A DNA stretch of 64,000 nucleotides from contig CAWIXN010000012.1 of NCBI GenBank assembly GCA_963840095.1, positions 806,001 to 870,000 on the forward strand. The letters run 5' to 3'. The position numbers and the translations under genes are program-made. Every line of letters starts with the position of its first letter. The first letter of the stretch is position 1. The DNA is from DATBGO01 sp963840095. GTDB taxonomy: Bacteria > Actinomycetota > Actinomycetes > Streptosporangiales > Streptosporangiaceae. Shown here piece by piece: positions 24,352-33,374 of the stretch. The notes beneath the pieces were generated by a model. It searched no databases. It saw only the letters and a list, made by a program, of their open reading frames with translations, and was not told the DNA's origin.

Positions 24352-26892
24352 TTATGCGGGCAGCGCCCGGGCGCGCAAGGCCTTCTCGACCACATCGCGT
24401 CCCTCGATCACCGCTCGGATGAGGCCAGCCTCGCGATCGCCGTCGGCGAGGAACGCGTCGATACGTGCAAGCAGCTCGGGCGAGGCCGCGGGATACGGGA
24501 ATAGCGCCCGCCCGAATACCAATTTCATGGCGTGGTTGAGGGACGCCCAGATCTCCGGCAGCCGCTCGAAGTAGCGCTCGGTGTACTCGGCCAGCAACTG
24601 CGCGTGCTCTGCCTGATTAAAGCCCTGCGCTACCTCAAGGGTGCCCTCGATGCCCAGTTTCCCGGACTCAGTGATCAGCTGCCACGCTGCAGCCTTGTGC
24701 GCGGCGTCCGGTATCGCAGCCCGGCACGCTGCGGCATGCCGGGCTCCCGCATCGGTCGAATCGCGGGCCAGCTCGGCGTCGATCTGCGCATCGCCAGCCC
24801 GGCCGGTGGTGGCGAGCCTGTGCAGCAGGGCCCACCGCAGTTCGGTGTCGACGGCCAGACCGGGGACCCCGGCGCTGCCGTCCAGCAGTCCGGCCAGCAG
24901 GTCAAGCTGCTCAGCGGTCACTGCGGTCGAGCTGAGCAGCTGTGCCCAGGCCAGCTGATGATCGCTGCCCGGCTCAGCCGTGCGCAGCAGGGGAATGGCG
25001 GCCGTGGCTAGCTGCTGCTTTCCGGCCGGAACCCATTGCGGGTCTCCGGCGAGGTTCAGCAGCCGGGTGACCACGCTGTGCAGGAGCTGCAGCACGGAGA
25101 TCAATTGCTCCTGACCCATGCCGGCCGCCACGATCCGCACGAACGCTGGCAGGGAGAGCTCCGCCTGCAGGGCCATGTCGATGACGGCACTCCAGCACAC
25201 GGTGCGGGCCAGCGAGTCGGTGAACTTCCCGATGGATTCGGCTAGGGTCGCCAGCGACCGCTGGTCAAACCTGACGATCGCGTACCCGAGGTCGTCGTCA
25301 TTCAGCAGGATCAGGTCCGGCTGGACCTGGCCAACCAGATCGGGCACGGCGGTCCGCGGGCCGGTGACATCCACCTCCACCCGGTGACTGCGGGTGATCT
25401 CGTGCCCAGATCGGTTGTACAGGCCGATGGCGATATGGTGCGGGCGCAGCGTCGGGTACTCGGCAGGCGCCTGCTGCAGTACGTCGAAACCGGTGAAGGC
25501 TCCCTGGTTGTCGACGGTGAAGTCGGCCCGCAGCGTATTCGGCCCGGCCGTCTCCAGCCAGGCCTTCGACCAGTCGGCCAGGGCACGGCCGGAACTAGCC
25601 TCCAACGCCCGGAGCAGGTCGGCCAGCGTGGCGTTGCCCCAGCCGTGCTCGGCAAAGTAGGCCCGGACGCCGGCGAAGAACTGTTCCCGGCCCAGGTAAG
25701 CCACCAGCTGCTTGAGTACCGACGCGCCCTTGGCGTAGCTGATCCCGTCGAAGTTAGCGACTGCCTCGCTCAACGTCTGCACATCTGGCGCGATCGGATG
25801 GGTGGACGGCTGCTGGTCCTGCATGTAGCCGAAGATCTTCCGGCCGCCGCAGAACGTGGTCCAGGCGCTGGTGAACCTCGTTGCCTCGGCGCTGGACAGG
25901 GTGGCGCAGAATTCTGCGAAGGACTCGTTCAGCCACAGGTCTCCCCACCACCGCATGGTGACCAAGTCGCCGAACCACTGATGCGACATCTCATGCAGGA
26001 TGACCATGGCGCGCATCTCGTACATGGCGTCGGTCACCTTCGAGCGGAACAGGAACTGCTCGGAAAAAGTGACGCAGCCGATGTTCTCCATCGCCCCGAC
26101 GTGGTCAGCGACGAAGACCTGGTCGTATTTGGCATAAGGAAATGCCCCGCCGAAGAGCCCGATGAAATAATCAAGACCCTGGCGGGTTATGGTGAACATG
26201 TCCTCGGGCTCGAGGTGGGCAGCCAGCGACTGCCGGCAAGCAAGTCCGAGCGGGATCAGCTGGCCGCCGCGCGTGGTGTGCGAGTCGCGGATCAGGTGAT
26301 ACTCACCGGCCACCACCGCGGTCAGGTAGCTAGACATGCGCGGCGTCGCGGCAAAATGCCAGACCGCGGCGCCATCGTCGGCCGGGCCAGGTTCGGGGGC
26401 AGGCTGGTTCGACAGCACGGTCCAGTGCGCAGCCGCAGTGACGTGGAAGGTGAACTCGGCCTTCAGGTCAGGCTGCTCGAAGTTGGCGTATACCTTGCGC
26501 GCATCGGCGGGCTCGAACTGGGTGAAGGTGTAAATCCTCCCGTCAGCGGAGTCAACTGTCCGGTGCAGGCCCGAGCCGTCGCTGGCGTAGGCGCAGTCGG
26601 CGACCACTCGCAGCTCGTTGTGCTCGGCCAGGCCAGGCAGCGCGATGCGGCCCGCCGCGTAAGCGGTTGCGGGGTCGATTGGCGTGCCGTTCAGGGTGAT
26701 CTCATGCACTCGCTGCGCGATCAGATCGGCATGGCTGACGGCACCCGGCTCACGGCAGTCGAAGCGGATCACTGACACCGAGCCGAAGATCTCCTCGCCA
26801 CGGGTCAGGTCGAGCTGCACATCGTAGGAGCCAACCCGGAGCAGCTGAGCTCGCTCGCTGGTCTCCTGCCGGGTGATTTCAGCCAATTGCAT
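24352..26892 (-). CDS. pepN: Aminopeptidase N (M1 family)
   Basis: 846 residues from the ATG giving MQLAEITRQETSERAQLL, the usual family start; an ATG 42 bases earlier lacks a ribosome binding site. GAMEN binds the substrate amino terminus, and HEMSHQWFGD with downstream NESFAE gives the HExxH-18-E zinc site. A long helical C-terminal domain (ERAP1-like) completes the usual length. It trims N-terminal residues from peptides in the cytoplasm. Confidence 0.95.
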   Translation of the reverse strand: MQLAEITRQETSERAQLLRVGSYDVQLDLTRGEEIFGSVSVIRFDCREPGAVSHADLIAQRVHEITLNGTPIDPATAYAAGRIALPGLAEHNELRVVADCAYASDGSGLHRTVDSADGRIYTFTQFEPADARKVYANFEQPDLKAEFTFHVTAAAHWTVLSNQPAPEPGPADDGAAVWHFAATPRMSSYLTAVVAGEYHLIRDSHTTRGGQLIPLGLACRQSLAAHLEPEDMFTITRQGLDYFIGLFGGAFPYAKYDQVFVADHVGAMENIGCVTFSEQFLFRSKVTDAMYEMRAMVILHEMSHQWFGDLVTMRWWGDLWLNESFAEFCATLSSAEATRFTSAWTTFCGGRKIFGYMQDQQPSTHPIAPDVQTLSEAVANFDGISYAKGASVLKQLVAYLGREQFFAGVRAYFAEHGWGNATLADLLRALEASSGRALADWSKAWLETAGPNTLRADFTVDNQGAFTGFDVLQQAPAEYPTLRPHHIAIGLYNRSGHEITRSHRVEVDVTGPRTAVPDLVGQVQPDLILLNDDDLGYAIVRFDQRSLATLAESIGKFTDSLARTVCWSAVIDMALQAELSLPAFVRIVAAGMGQEQLISVLQLLHSVVTRLLNLAGDPQWVPAGKQQLATAAIPLLRTAEPGSDHQLAWAQLLSSTAVTAEQLDLLAGLLDGSAGVPGLAVDTELRWALLHRLATTGRAGDAQIDAELARDSTDAGARHAAACRAAIPDAAHKAAAWQLITESGKLGIEGTLEVAQGFNQAEHAQLLAEYTERYFERLPEIWASLNHAMKLVFGRALFPYPAASPELLARIDAFLADGDREAGLIRAVIEGRDVVEKALRARALPA

Positions 26893-27322
26893 GAAGATAG
26901 TCCGCTCATGAGAGGATTCATTCTCAGCAATCATAGATTAGGTTACTAACCCGAGCCGTAGCCGCAGGGGTCAGTCGCCAGGCCGGCCATGGATCGCCAG
27001 TGAATCCTACTGAGTCTGCGATGCGCTACCTCAATAGAGCGTTCGGATGAGTTCTTGGTGCTGATCAGGATGACCTGGCTTTCATTGTTCAGATCCATTT
27101 CAGCCGACGTGTCTAACCGAATGCCGCCGGGACTGGCCGTGCCCTCTTGTCACCTGAAGGCCTGATAGATTAATTGTGGTACCGGCGTTTGGCGACCGGA
27201 TAGCGAGGTCACGTGCAGGTCCGCCTGACTACCTCGGCTCTCCGGCCTTCGCCATGAGAAAATCAGGCTGGTTCGAAGCGCTCTTGCACGCCATATCCCC
27301 GAAGTGTCGGCCTCCGGCCCGG
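26893..27322. other. Gene-free interval, AT-richer than its surroundings
   Basis: No supported gene, RNA or repeat. It contains AT-rich patches (for example around 27165-27178) and the pepN promoter must lie in its left part. Short frames on both strands lack coding character. Confidence 0.6.
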
Positions 27323-28912
27323 CTACAGCTTGCTGCGGATGGCGACCTGGCAGAGTTCCGGCAGCTTCTGCTGGGCCGCGATGGCTGCGATCCGCACGCC
27401 GATCCAGGCCAGCGCGAAGCCGTACGCGGCGGCGCACGGCAAGAGCACCGGCAGCCGGACCTCCGACGGATCAGAGCTCGTGAGGACCGCGGCGACGATC
27501 ACCGGGATCGTCGCCACCGCCACGCAAGCCAGGGTGCCGAGGACGCCGCCCAACCCGTACGACGTGTATCCCTGGGCGGCCTGGCGCATGGGGTTTCCGG
27601 CTCGCTTATCCATCGGGTAGGCAAGCGCGACAGTGAAGATGTTGCTCATGGCCAGGGCCGCGCCGAGTCCGGCCAGGTCCACCGCCGTGCCCAGGAAGCC
27701 GTACTCCAGCCGCCCGGCCGCGGCCGCGAGGCCGAAGGAGATCGCGGTGAGCAGCGGTACCGCGATCACGCCAAGCGCGATGTTCTGGCCGGAGAAGTAG
27801 GAACGCAGCCCGCGGCGGTCGGCCAGCGCCAGCGCCTCGATGACGAACGGCGGCCCGGTCAGCCCGACCGAGTTGGCGTGGAAGACTCCGACGAAGGCGG
27901 CGCCGAAGACCGCGCTTGCCAGCAGCACCCCGGGATGCCCGTTCTTGCCCAGGATGGTGCTGATCGATACGGCGACCATGATCACCGCGGTGAGGCCCCA
28001 GAAGATGAGTGACGCGGGCTCGCGGCGCTGATAGATCCAGAATCGCGCGGCCACGGTGCCGCGCAGGCCGTACCGGGCCAGCGGCAGCGCCCCGCCGCGG
28101 ACCCGCGACGACTGGGTAGACGTGTCGGCGGTGACCAGAGCACGGCTGAGCGACCGTATCCACAACCAGCCGAGCGCGACGATGATGGCTGCCAGCAGCG
28201 CCAGGCGGAGCAGAGCGGTGCCGGGGCGGCCGTCCGAGGCGTCCTGGATCGCGTGGGCGGCCAGGCCCGGCGGGAGCCAGCGCATCCACGAGTCGAAGCC
28301 GGTGAAGCTCGCTGCGGTGATCTTGCCCTCGGCGGCCGCCTTCGGTACCACCTGGGTGAAGAACTCATACAAGGCGAAGATCGGGATGACCAGGAAGGCG
28401 GCGAGGTCTTTGCCGCGGCGTGAGCGCAGCAGCCCGGCCATGCCGGTCGTCACGAACCGGGCCAGCGTGATGCAGAACAGCACCTGCAGCAGCACCGCGA
28501 CTACCGCGGTGAGGACGCCGAGCGCACCGCTGGCCAGCCCGACCGTCACCCCGAGCAGGCCGAGCAGGTTGGCCAGCGGCCAGGCGCCACTGGCCGAGGC
28601 GGCCAGTAGTCCCACGGCGAGCGGGCGGGTCCGCAGCGGGTAGAGCGCCAGCGTGGCCGGGTCGAGAGTGCTATCCAGGCCGAATGCGAAGATCGGCAGG
28701 ATGAGCCAGCCGAACGTGAACACGGTGAAGATGACCGTGGTCAGATCCGTCGCCGTGGGCTGGCCGCGCAGCAGGGCCAGGACCACGAAGGCGCCGACCG
28801 CGAGCATGCAGGCAACGGTCGTGCTGAGGATGAAGGAGACCTTGGCTGCGGTGGATGACCGCAGCGCGTTCGTCAGCAAGCGCAGCTTCAGCTGGACGAG
28901 GAGCCAAGCCAT
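27323..28912 (-). CDS. ABC transporter permease (two-half, ~12 membrane segments)
   Basis: 529 residues from ATG (MAWLLVQLKLRLL), strongly hydrophobic throughout with roughly twelve segments in two groups joined near residue 250 by TSTQSSRVRGGALPLARY. It overlaps the ATPase gene upstream by 25 bp, the typical pairing of an exporter ATPase with its membrane subunit. No substrate motif is recognised. Confidence 0.85.
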   Translation of the reverse strand: MAWLLVQLKLRLLTNALRSSTAAKVSFILSTTVACMLAVGAFVVLALLRGQPTATDLTTVIFTVFTFGWLILPIFAFGLDSTLDPATLALYPLRTRPLAVGLLAASASGAWPLANLLGLLGVTVGLASGALGVLTAVVAVLLQVLFCITLARFVTTGMAGLLRSRRGKDLAAFLVIPIFALYEFFTQVVPKAAAEGKITAASFTGFDSWMRWLPPGLAAHAIQDASDGRPGTALLRLALLAAIIVALGWLWIRSLSRALVTADTSTQSSRVRGGALPLARYGLRGTVAARFWIYQRREPASLIFWGLTAVIMVAVSISTILGKNGHPGVLLASAVFGAAFVGVFHANSVGLTGPPFVIEALALADRRGLRSYFSGQNIALGVIAVPLLTAISFGLAAAAGRLEYGFLGTAVDLAGLGAALAMSNIFTVALAYPMDKRAGNPMRQAAQGYTSYGLGGVLGTLACVAVATIPVIVAAVLTSSDPSEVRLPVLLPCAAAYGFALAWIGVRIAAIAAQQKLPELCQVAIRSKL

Positions 28913-29655
28913 GACAGTCCCTCCTCGTCGCCCGACCGCGGGCCGACCAGCTCGATGAACGCCTGCTGCAGGGTCTTGCCGCCGCGCACCTGCTCGGTCG
29001 TGCCGGTAGCCACGATCGTCCCCTTGTCGATGATCGACACGTGATCGCAGACCTGCTCGACCAGCTCCATGACGTGACTGGAGAACAGCACGGTCGAGCC
29101 GGAGCCGACGAAGCGCGTCAGCAGTCGTCGGATCACATCGGCGGAGATCGGGTCGACGCCTTCTAGCGGCTCGTCCAGGAACAGCACGGACGGGTTGTGG
29201 ATCAGAGCGCATCCGAGCGCGGCCTTCTTGCGCATGCCGGTGGAGTAGTCGGCGACGAGCCGCTTCGCATCCGCGGTCAGGTCGAGCACGTCCAGCAACT
29301 GCGCCGCCCGCGAGCGCGCCTCGCCGGCCGGCAGGCCGCGCAGCCGCCCGGCGTATTCCAGCAGTTCCGCCCCGCTCAGCCGCTCGAACAGCCTGGCCTG
29401 ATCGGGTACCACCCCGATGATGGCCTTGGCGGCAGGCGGGTCCGCCCACACGTCCAGCCCGCTGACCAGGACCTGGCCGCCGTCCGGCCGCAGCAGGCCG
29501 GTCATCATCGACAGGGACGTCGTCTTGCCTGCCCCGTTCGGCCCGACCAGCCCGGCGAGGGAACCGGCCGCGATCTCCAGGTCGATCCCGGCCACTGCCT
29601 CCTTCGCCCCGAAACTCTTGCGCAGTCCGCGCACCGCGATGGTCGGCTTATCCAT
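28888..29655 (-). CDS. ABC transporter ATP-binding protein
   Basis: 255 residues from an ATG with AAGGAGG upstream. Walker A GPNGAGKTT near 39, Q-loop region (VVPDQARLFERL), signature YSTGMRKKAALG, Walker B VLFLDEPLEGVD and the H-loop SSHVMELVEQVCD are all present. It energises the overlapping permease downstream. The signature is YSTGM, as in natA/bceA-like exporters rather than importers. No regulator is adjacent. Confidence 0.93.
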   Translation of the reverse strand: MDKPTIAVRGLRKSFGAKEAVAGIDLEIAAGSLAGLVGPNGAGKTTSLSMMTGLLRPDGGQVLVSGLDVWADPPAAKAIIGVVPDQARLFERLSGAELLEYAGRLRGLPAGEARSRAAQLLDVLDLTADAKRLVADYSTGMRKKAALGCALIHNPSVLFLDEPLEGVDPISADVIRRLLTRFVGSGSTVLFSSHVMELVEQVCDHVSIIDKGTIVATGTTEQVRGGKTLQQAFIELVGPRSGDEEGLSWLGSSSS

Positions 29656-29982
29656 ATCTGCCTCCTTGATAGCGGCCAGCCGTAGCTCCCGGCCGCGGGG
29701 CCGCGGCATGACAATGCCTCCGGCGGCCGGCGACGAGCCCACGGTGTCGGGAAGCCGGCCCTTGGCACCGAGTCTGTGGGCGATGATCAGCGGTCGCGGG
29801 CCGACTGACTAAACACCTCATCCAACTCTCAGCCAGCTGACCACAAACGCCGCTGTCCCGTCACCGTGCCGCCGGCCTATGCTGGTCAGTCCGGGCATTC
29901 CGGCGTCGCTGCTCACTCGTCCGCCTTGTCTGGGGCCGGTCGGCGGTGCCTGCCATGCATGCACCGGCGCGTGGCCCCTGCG
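29656..29982. other. Intergenic region, divergent ABC operon and SPFH gene
   Basis: No gene seen. The promoter of the leftward ABC operon should lie here; AAGGAGG sits 6 bases before the ATPase start. Nothing else is recognised. Confidence 0.5.
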
Positions 29983-30019
29983 GTGATAAATTGATATCAT
30001 TATGCTAAGCTGGTGTAAT
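29983..30019 (+). promoter_or_regulatory. AT-rich promoter with TGATATCA palindrome
   Basis: TTGATA (29991-29996), a 17-base spacer and TGTAAT (30014-30019) make a near-consensus housekeeping promoter 28 bases before the SPFH start. The palindrome TGATATCA (29992-29999) overlaps the -35 in a locally AT-rich patch. The ribbon-helix-helix protein encoded two genes on is a reasonable candidate to bind it. Confidence 0.6.
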
Positions 30020-30047
30020 CAGGTCCGTCAAGCGGAGGAGGCCCCAG

Positions 30048-31010
30048 ATGGTTACCCAGGATGCAAGGGCCACGGGCCCCGGAATGGTTACTCGGGATGC
30101 GCCGGCGGCAGGCCCGGTACCGCCTAGCCGGCGGGTGACCGAGAGCGCGGCCCGGTTCGTGCCCGGCCTGCGCATGCTGGTGCTGGGCATCGTCTTGGTG
30201 CTGGCCGGGGTGGCGCTACTCGTTTTGGCCGGTCATGAGAGCGGCGGGGTAACTAAGGCGCTGATAGCGCTCGGCATCCTGGTCGTGATCGCCGGCGGTC
30301 TCATCCTGCGCGGGCTCACTGCCGTCGTACCCGGCCAGGCGCGGGTCGTGCAGCTGTTCGGCAGGTACCGGGGCACCATCCGGGAGTCCGGCCTGCAGTG
30401 GGTGAATCCGTTCACCAACCGCATCGTGGTCTCGACCAGGATTCGTAACCAGGAATCGGCGCAGGCCAAGGTCAATGACGCCGACGGCAACCCGATCGAG
30501 ATCGCCGCCGTGGTCGTCTGGCAGGTCCACGACACCGCCAGCGCCAGCTACTCCGTCGATGACTTCACGCAGTTCGTCACGATCCAGACCGAGACCGCCG
30601 TCCGGCACATTGCCTCCAGCTACCCCTACGACAACCGGGGCAGCGGTGCGCTGTCGCTGCGCGACAACGCCGATGAGATCACCCAGCGGCTCTCCGCCGA
30701 GATCACCGCGCGAGTCGCGCCGGCCGGCGTGCACATCATCGAGTCCCGCCTCACCCGGCTCTCCTACGCCGCGGAGATCGCCCAGGCCATGCTGCGCCAG
30801 CAGCAGGCCAGCGCGGTCGTGGGCGCGCGGCAGCGCATAGTCGAGGGCGCCGTCGGCATGGTCAAGCTGGCCCTGGAGCGGCTCCAAGAGGAGGGCGTCG
30901 TCGAGCTGGACGAGGAGCGGAAGGCCGCCATGGTCTCCAACCTGCTGGTGGTGCTGTGCAGCGAGCAGGCGACCCAGCAGGTCGTCAACACCGGCTCCCT
31001 GTACCAGTGA
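30048..31010 (+). CDS. SPFH (stomatin/prohibitin/flotillin) domain membrane protein
   Basis: 320 residues from ATG with GCGGAGGAGG upstream. Two hydrophobic segments at ~43-60 and ~70-88 are followed by the SPFH domain from ~95 (VVPGQARVVQLFGRYRG... GLQWVNPF... VNDADGNPIEIAAVVVWQV). The C-terminal half is helical with AEIAQAMLRQQQASAVVGAR. SPFH proteins build rings or scaffolds in the membrane and control proteases or lipid domains. It is followed 19 bp later by a ribbon-helix-helix gene, a pairing seen in other actinobacteria. Confidence 0.9.
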   Translation: MVTQDARATGPGMVTRDAPAAGPVPPSRRVTESAARFVPGLRMLVLGIVLVLAGVALLVLAGHESGGVTKALIALGILVVIAGGLILRGLTAVVPGQARVVQLFGRYRGTIRESGLQWVNPFTNRIVVSTRIRNQESAQAKVNDADGNPIEIAAVVVWQVHDTASASYSVDDFTQFVTIQTETAVRHIASSYPYDNRGSGALSLRDNADEITQRLSAEITARVAPAGVHIIESRLTRLSYAAEIAQAMLRQQQASAVVGARQRIVEGAVGMVKLALERLQEEGVVELDEERKAAMVSNLLVVLCSEQATQQVVNTGSLYQ

Positions 31011-31029
31011 CGGCAGCTACGGTCTTCAC

Positions 31030-31272
31030 GTGAGCGAGCGCAAAGGCGTCCTACTGCGGCTGGACCCGGCCGTCCACGACGCCCTGGCCAGATGGGCTAA
31101 CGACGAGCTGCGCAGCACCAACGCCCAGATCGAATTCCTGCTGCGCCGCGCGCTCGCCGAAGCGGGACGACTGCCGCGCCACGCCGGACCGATGCGCCCC
31201 CGCGGCCGGCCACCCGCCGGCCAGCCGGCCGAGACCAGCTCGCCGCTGCCGAGCGACAACAGGTCCCGCTAA
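31030..31272 (+). CDS. Arc-type ribbon-helix-helix protein
   Basis: 80 residues from GTG. KGVLLRLDPAVHDALARWANDELRSTNAQIEFLLRRAL is a typical Arc/CopG fold: a beta strand with LLRLDP for DNA-base contacts, then two helices. The last 30 residues are Pro/Arg-rich and disordered. It probably represses its own operon with the SPFH gene, but no toxin is adjacent. Confidence 0.85.
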   Translation: MSERKGVLLRLDPAVHDALARWANDELRSTNAQIEFLLRRALAEAGRLPRHAGPMRPRGRPPAGQPAETSSPLPSDNRSR

Positions 31273-31288
31273 CGCCGCGGATCTCGAC

Positions 31289-31813
31289 ATGGCCGAGCTT
31301 GGGTTCCCGGTACCGCCCCTGGCTGGTGATGTGGTGCTGCTGCGCCCTTGGCGCGAGGCCGACGTGCCGGGCATGGTGCTGGCGTTCAGTGATCCGGTGA
31401 TGCAGCGGTTCTCGTGGCGCACCACTCCGTACACCGAGACTGACGCGCGCGACTACGTCGCTGAGCAGGAAGAGGCCCGCTTGCGTGGCGATGAGCTGAA
31501 CTTCGCGCTGGTCGAACCGCACGACCAGGACGTGGTGCTCGGCGCCTTCTCGCTGTATGAGGTCCGCCTGGATCAGGGCTGCGCGGCGGTTGGGTATTGG
31601 CTCGCCCCGGGGGCCCGCGGCCGGGGTGCCGCGACACATGCGGTCCGCCTGCTCGCCCGGTGGGCCTTCGCCGAGCTGGGACTGGCCCGGCTGGAGCTGA
31701 CTTGCGGTCCCGACAATGAGGCGTCGCAGCATGTCGCCGAGCGTTGCGGGCTTTCCCGCGAGGGCCTTCTTTGTTCCCACGTGCTTTCAAGGGAGCCCGC
31801 CGGGACAGCGTGA
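31289..31813 (+). CDS. GNAT family N-acetyltransferase (RimJ/RimL type)
   Basis: 174 residues. LRPWREADVPGMVLAFSDP at the start, GYWLAPGARGRGAATHAVRLLARWAF as the acetyl-CoA loop (R/Q-x-x-G-x-G/A), and LELTCGPDNEASQHVAERCGLSREG at the end are the RimJ/RimL pattern for N-terminal or small-molecule acetylation. It follows the ribbon-helix-helix gene after 16 bases and may share its transcript. Confidence 0.88.
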   Translation: MAELGFPVPPLAGDVVLLRPWREADVPGMVLAFSDPVMQRFSWRTTPYTETDARDYVAEQEEARLRGDELNFALVEPHDQDVVLGAFSLYEVRLDQGCAAVGYWLAPGARGRGAATHAVRLLARWAFAELGLARLELTCGPDNEASQHVAERCGLSREGLLCSHVLSREPAGTA

Positions 31814-31817
31814 TCTC

Positions 31818-31847
31818 CTGAGATAACATAGATTTGCGTTATCTCAG
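31818..31847. promoter_or_regulatory. Perfect dyad operator before the GbsR/MarR-type gene
   Basis: CTGAGATAAC, a 10-base spacer, then its exact complement GTTATCTCAG. It lies 22 bases before the regulator start. The arms are AT-rich compared with the surrounding DNA and spaced about two helical turns centre to centre, fitting a dimeric winged-helix repressor that controls itself and the drrAB-like genes. Confidence 0.75.
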
Positions 31848-31869
31848 TAGGCTGTGTAGGCTGGTTGGC

Positions 31870-32376
31870 ATGCCAAGTGACGGTGAGATCACGTTCGCTG
31901 ACCACGCCGGGCGCTTCTATGCCCGGCGCTTCGGAATGGCCCCGATGGTGGGCCGGCTGATCGGGTACCTGGCGGTGTGCGACCCGCGCGAGCAGAGCAT
32001 CAGCGAGCTGGCCGACGCCCTGCTGGCGAGCCGGAGCGCGATCGCCGGAGCGGTGAACGCGTTGGAGAACCTCGGGCTCATCCAGCGGTCCAGGGCCGCG
32101 GGCGAGCGGATGGACCGGGTACGCATCGACATGTCGTCGTCTCATGCGATGGGCTTCGACGTCTCCGAGTACCGGGAGATGGCCGAACTCGCCCGGGAGG
32201 GCCTGCGCCTGCTGGCCGATGCGCCACCTGAGCGGAAAGCGATCTTGTTGGAGTGGGCGGCGTTCTCCGATTTCCTGGTCGAGCGGATGCCGGTCCTGGA
32301 GCAGGAGTGGAAAGCACACCGCGAGGCGCTGCGTGCCGCGGGCGAGCTTCCCGACGACTCGGCCACCCGGCAATGA
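31870..32376 (+). CDS. GbsR/MarR-type winged-helix regulator
   Basis: 168 residues from ATG (MPSDGEITFADHAGRFYARR); an upstream start would overlap the operator. The winged helix lies at ~40-95 (SISELADALLASRSAIAGAVNALENLGLIQRSRAAGERMDRVRI), and a long C-terminal helix pair follows for dimerisation. GbsR-like proteins of this length often sit upstream of ABC drug exporters and repress them. Here the next two genes are such a pair, beginning 11 bases after the stop. Confidence 0.88.
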   Translation: MPSDGEITFADHAGRFYARRFGMAPMVGRLIGYLAVCDPREQSISELADALLASRSAIAGAVNALENLGLIQRSRAAGERMDRVRIDMSSSHAMGFDVSEYREMAELAREGLRLLADAPPERKAILLEWAAFSDFLVERMPVLEQEWKAHREALRAAGELPDDSATRQ

Positions 32377-32387
32377 GGGAGAAGGCC

Positions 32388-33374
32388 ATGACAAGCGTGT
32401 CTGCTGCGACGGGGATCGTCGCCCAGGACGTGTGCAAGTCGTTCGGCGATCACTTGGTGCTCGACAAGGTGAGCCTGTCCGTGGAGGAGGGCACGATCCT
32501 GGCGCTTCTCGGCCCCAACGGGGCCGGCAAGACCACCATGGTCCGCATCCTGTCCACCCTGATCCCGGCCGATTCCGGCTCCATGCGCATCGCCGGTCAC
32601 GACGTGGTCACTGACCCTGACGGGGTGCGGGCCGTCATCGGGGTCACCGGTCAGTTCTCGGCCGTGGACAACCTGCTCACCGGCGCCGAGAACCTGCAGC
32701 TGATGGCCGACCTTCGCCACCTCGCCCGCGAGGCTGGGCGGCGGCGGGTGGCCGAGTTGTTGGAGCAGTTCGACCTCACCGACGCCGCTCGCAAGCTGCT
32801 TTCGACCTACTCAGGCGGGATGCGACGACGCCTCGATCTGGCGATGACCCTTGTGGATCAGCCCCGGGTGATCTTCCTCGACGAGCCCACCACCGGCTTG
32901 GACCCGCGCAGCCGTCGCACCATGTGGCAGATCATTCGCGGGCTCGTTGCGGCCGGGGTCACCATCCTGCTCACCACCCAGTACCTCGACGAGGCCGACC
33001 AGCTGGCCGACCGGATCGCGGTGCTCGACCAGGGCCGGATCGTCGCCGAAGGAACCCCGGCCGAGTTGAAGAGCCGCACCCCCGGTGGCCACGTCCGACT
33101 CCACTTTTCTCGTCTCGACCTGCTGCGGTCTGCGGCGGAGTTCCTCCCGGCGGCTGCTCCCGACCAGGACCAGCTTGTTCTGCAGGTCCCGGCCGACGGC
33201 ACCGTGGACTCGCTCCGCGAACTGCTCGACGAGCTGCACCGCGCTCGTATCGAGGTCGAACGGCTGTCGATCCACGCTCCCGACCTCGACGACGTGTTCT
33301 TCGCCGTTACCAGCAGCCACGTCAGCGCCCAGCCTTACCAGGGCCCCACACCACAAGGAGCAGCGAAACGATGA
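32388..33374 (+). CDS. Daunorubicin-resistance-type ABC exporter ATPase (DrrA-like)
   Basis: 328 residues from an ATG with GGGAGAAGG upstream. Walker A GPNGAGKTT near 41, Q-loop GVTGQFSAVDNLLTG, signature YSGGMRRRLDLA, Walker B VIFLDEPTTGLDPRSR and TQYLDEADQLADRI are the DrrA pattern. The C-terminal ~90 residues form the extra regulatory domain of this subfamily (VEGTP..LK, then DDVFFAVT). It powers the permease that overlaps its end by 4 bp. Confidence 0.94.
   Translation: MTSVSAATGIVAQDVCKSFGDHLVLDKVSLSVEEGTILALLGPNGAGKTTMVRILSTLIPADSGSMRIAGHDVVTDPDGVRAVIGVTGQFSAVDNLLTGAENLQLMADLRHLAREAGRRRVAELLEQFDLTDAARKLLSTYSGGMRRRLDLAMTLVDQPRVIFLDEPTTGLDPRSRRTMWQIIRGLVAAGVTILLTTQYLDEADQLADRIAVLDQGRIVAEGTPAELKSRTPGGHVRLHFSRLDLLRSAAEFLPAAAPDQDQLVLQVPADGTVDSLRELLDELHRARIEVERLSIHAPDLDDVFFAVTSSHVSAQPYQGPTPQGAAKR

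Noticed and set aside
27150..27437. 95-codon minus-strand frame after the ABC permease
   Set aside because: It overlaps the permease 3' end in another frame and contains no recognisable segment or start signal.
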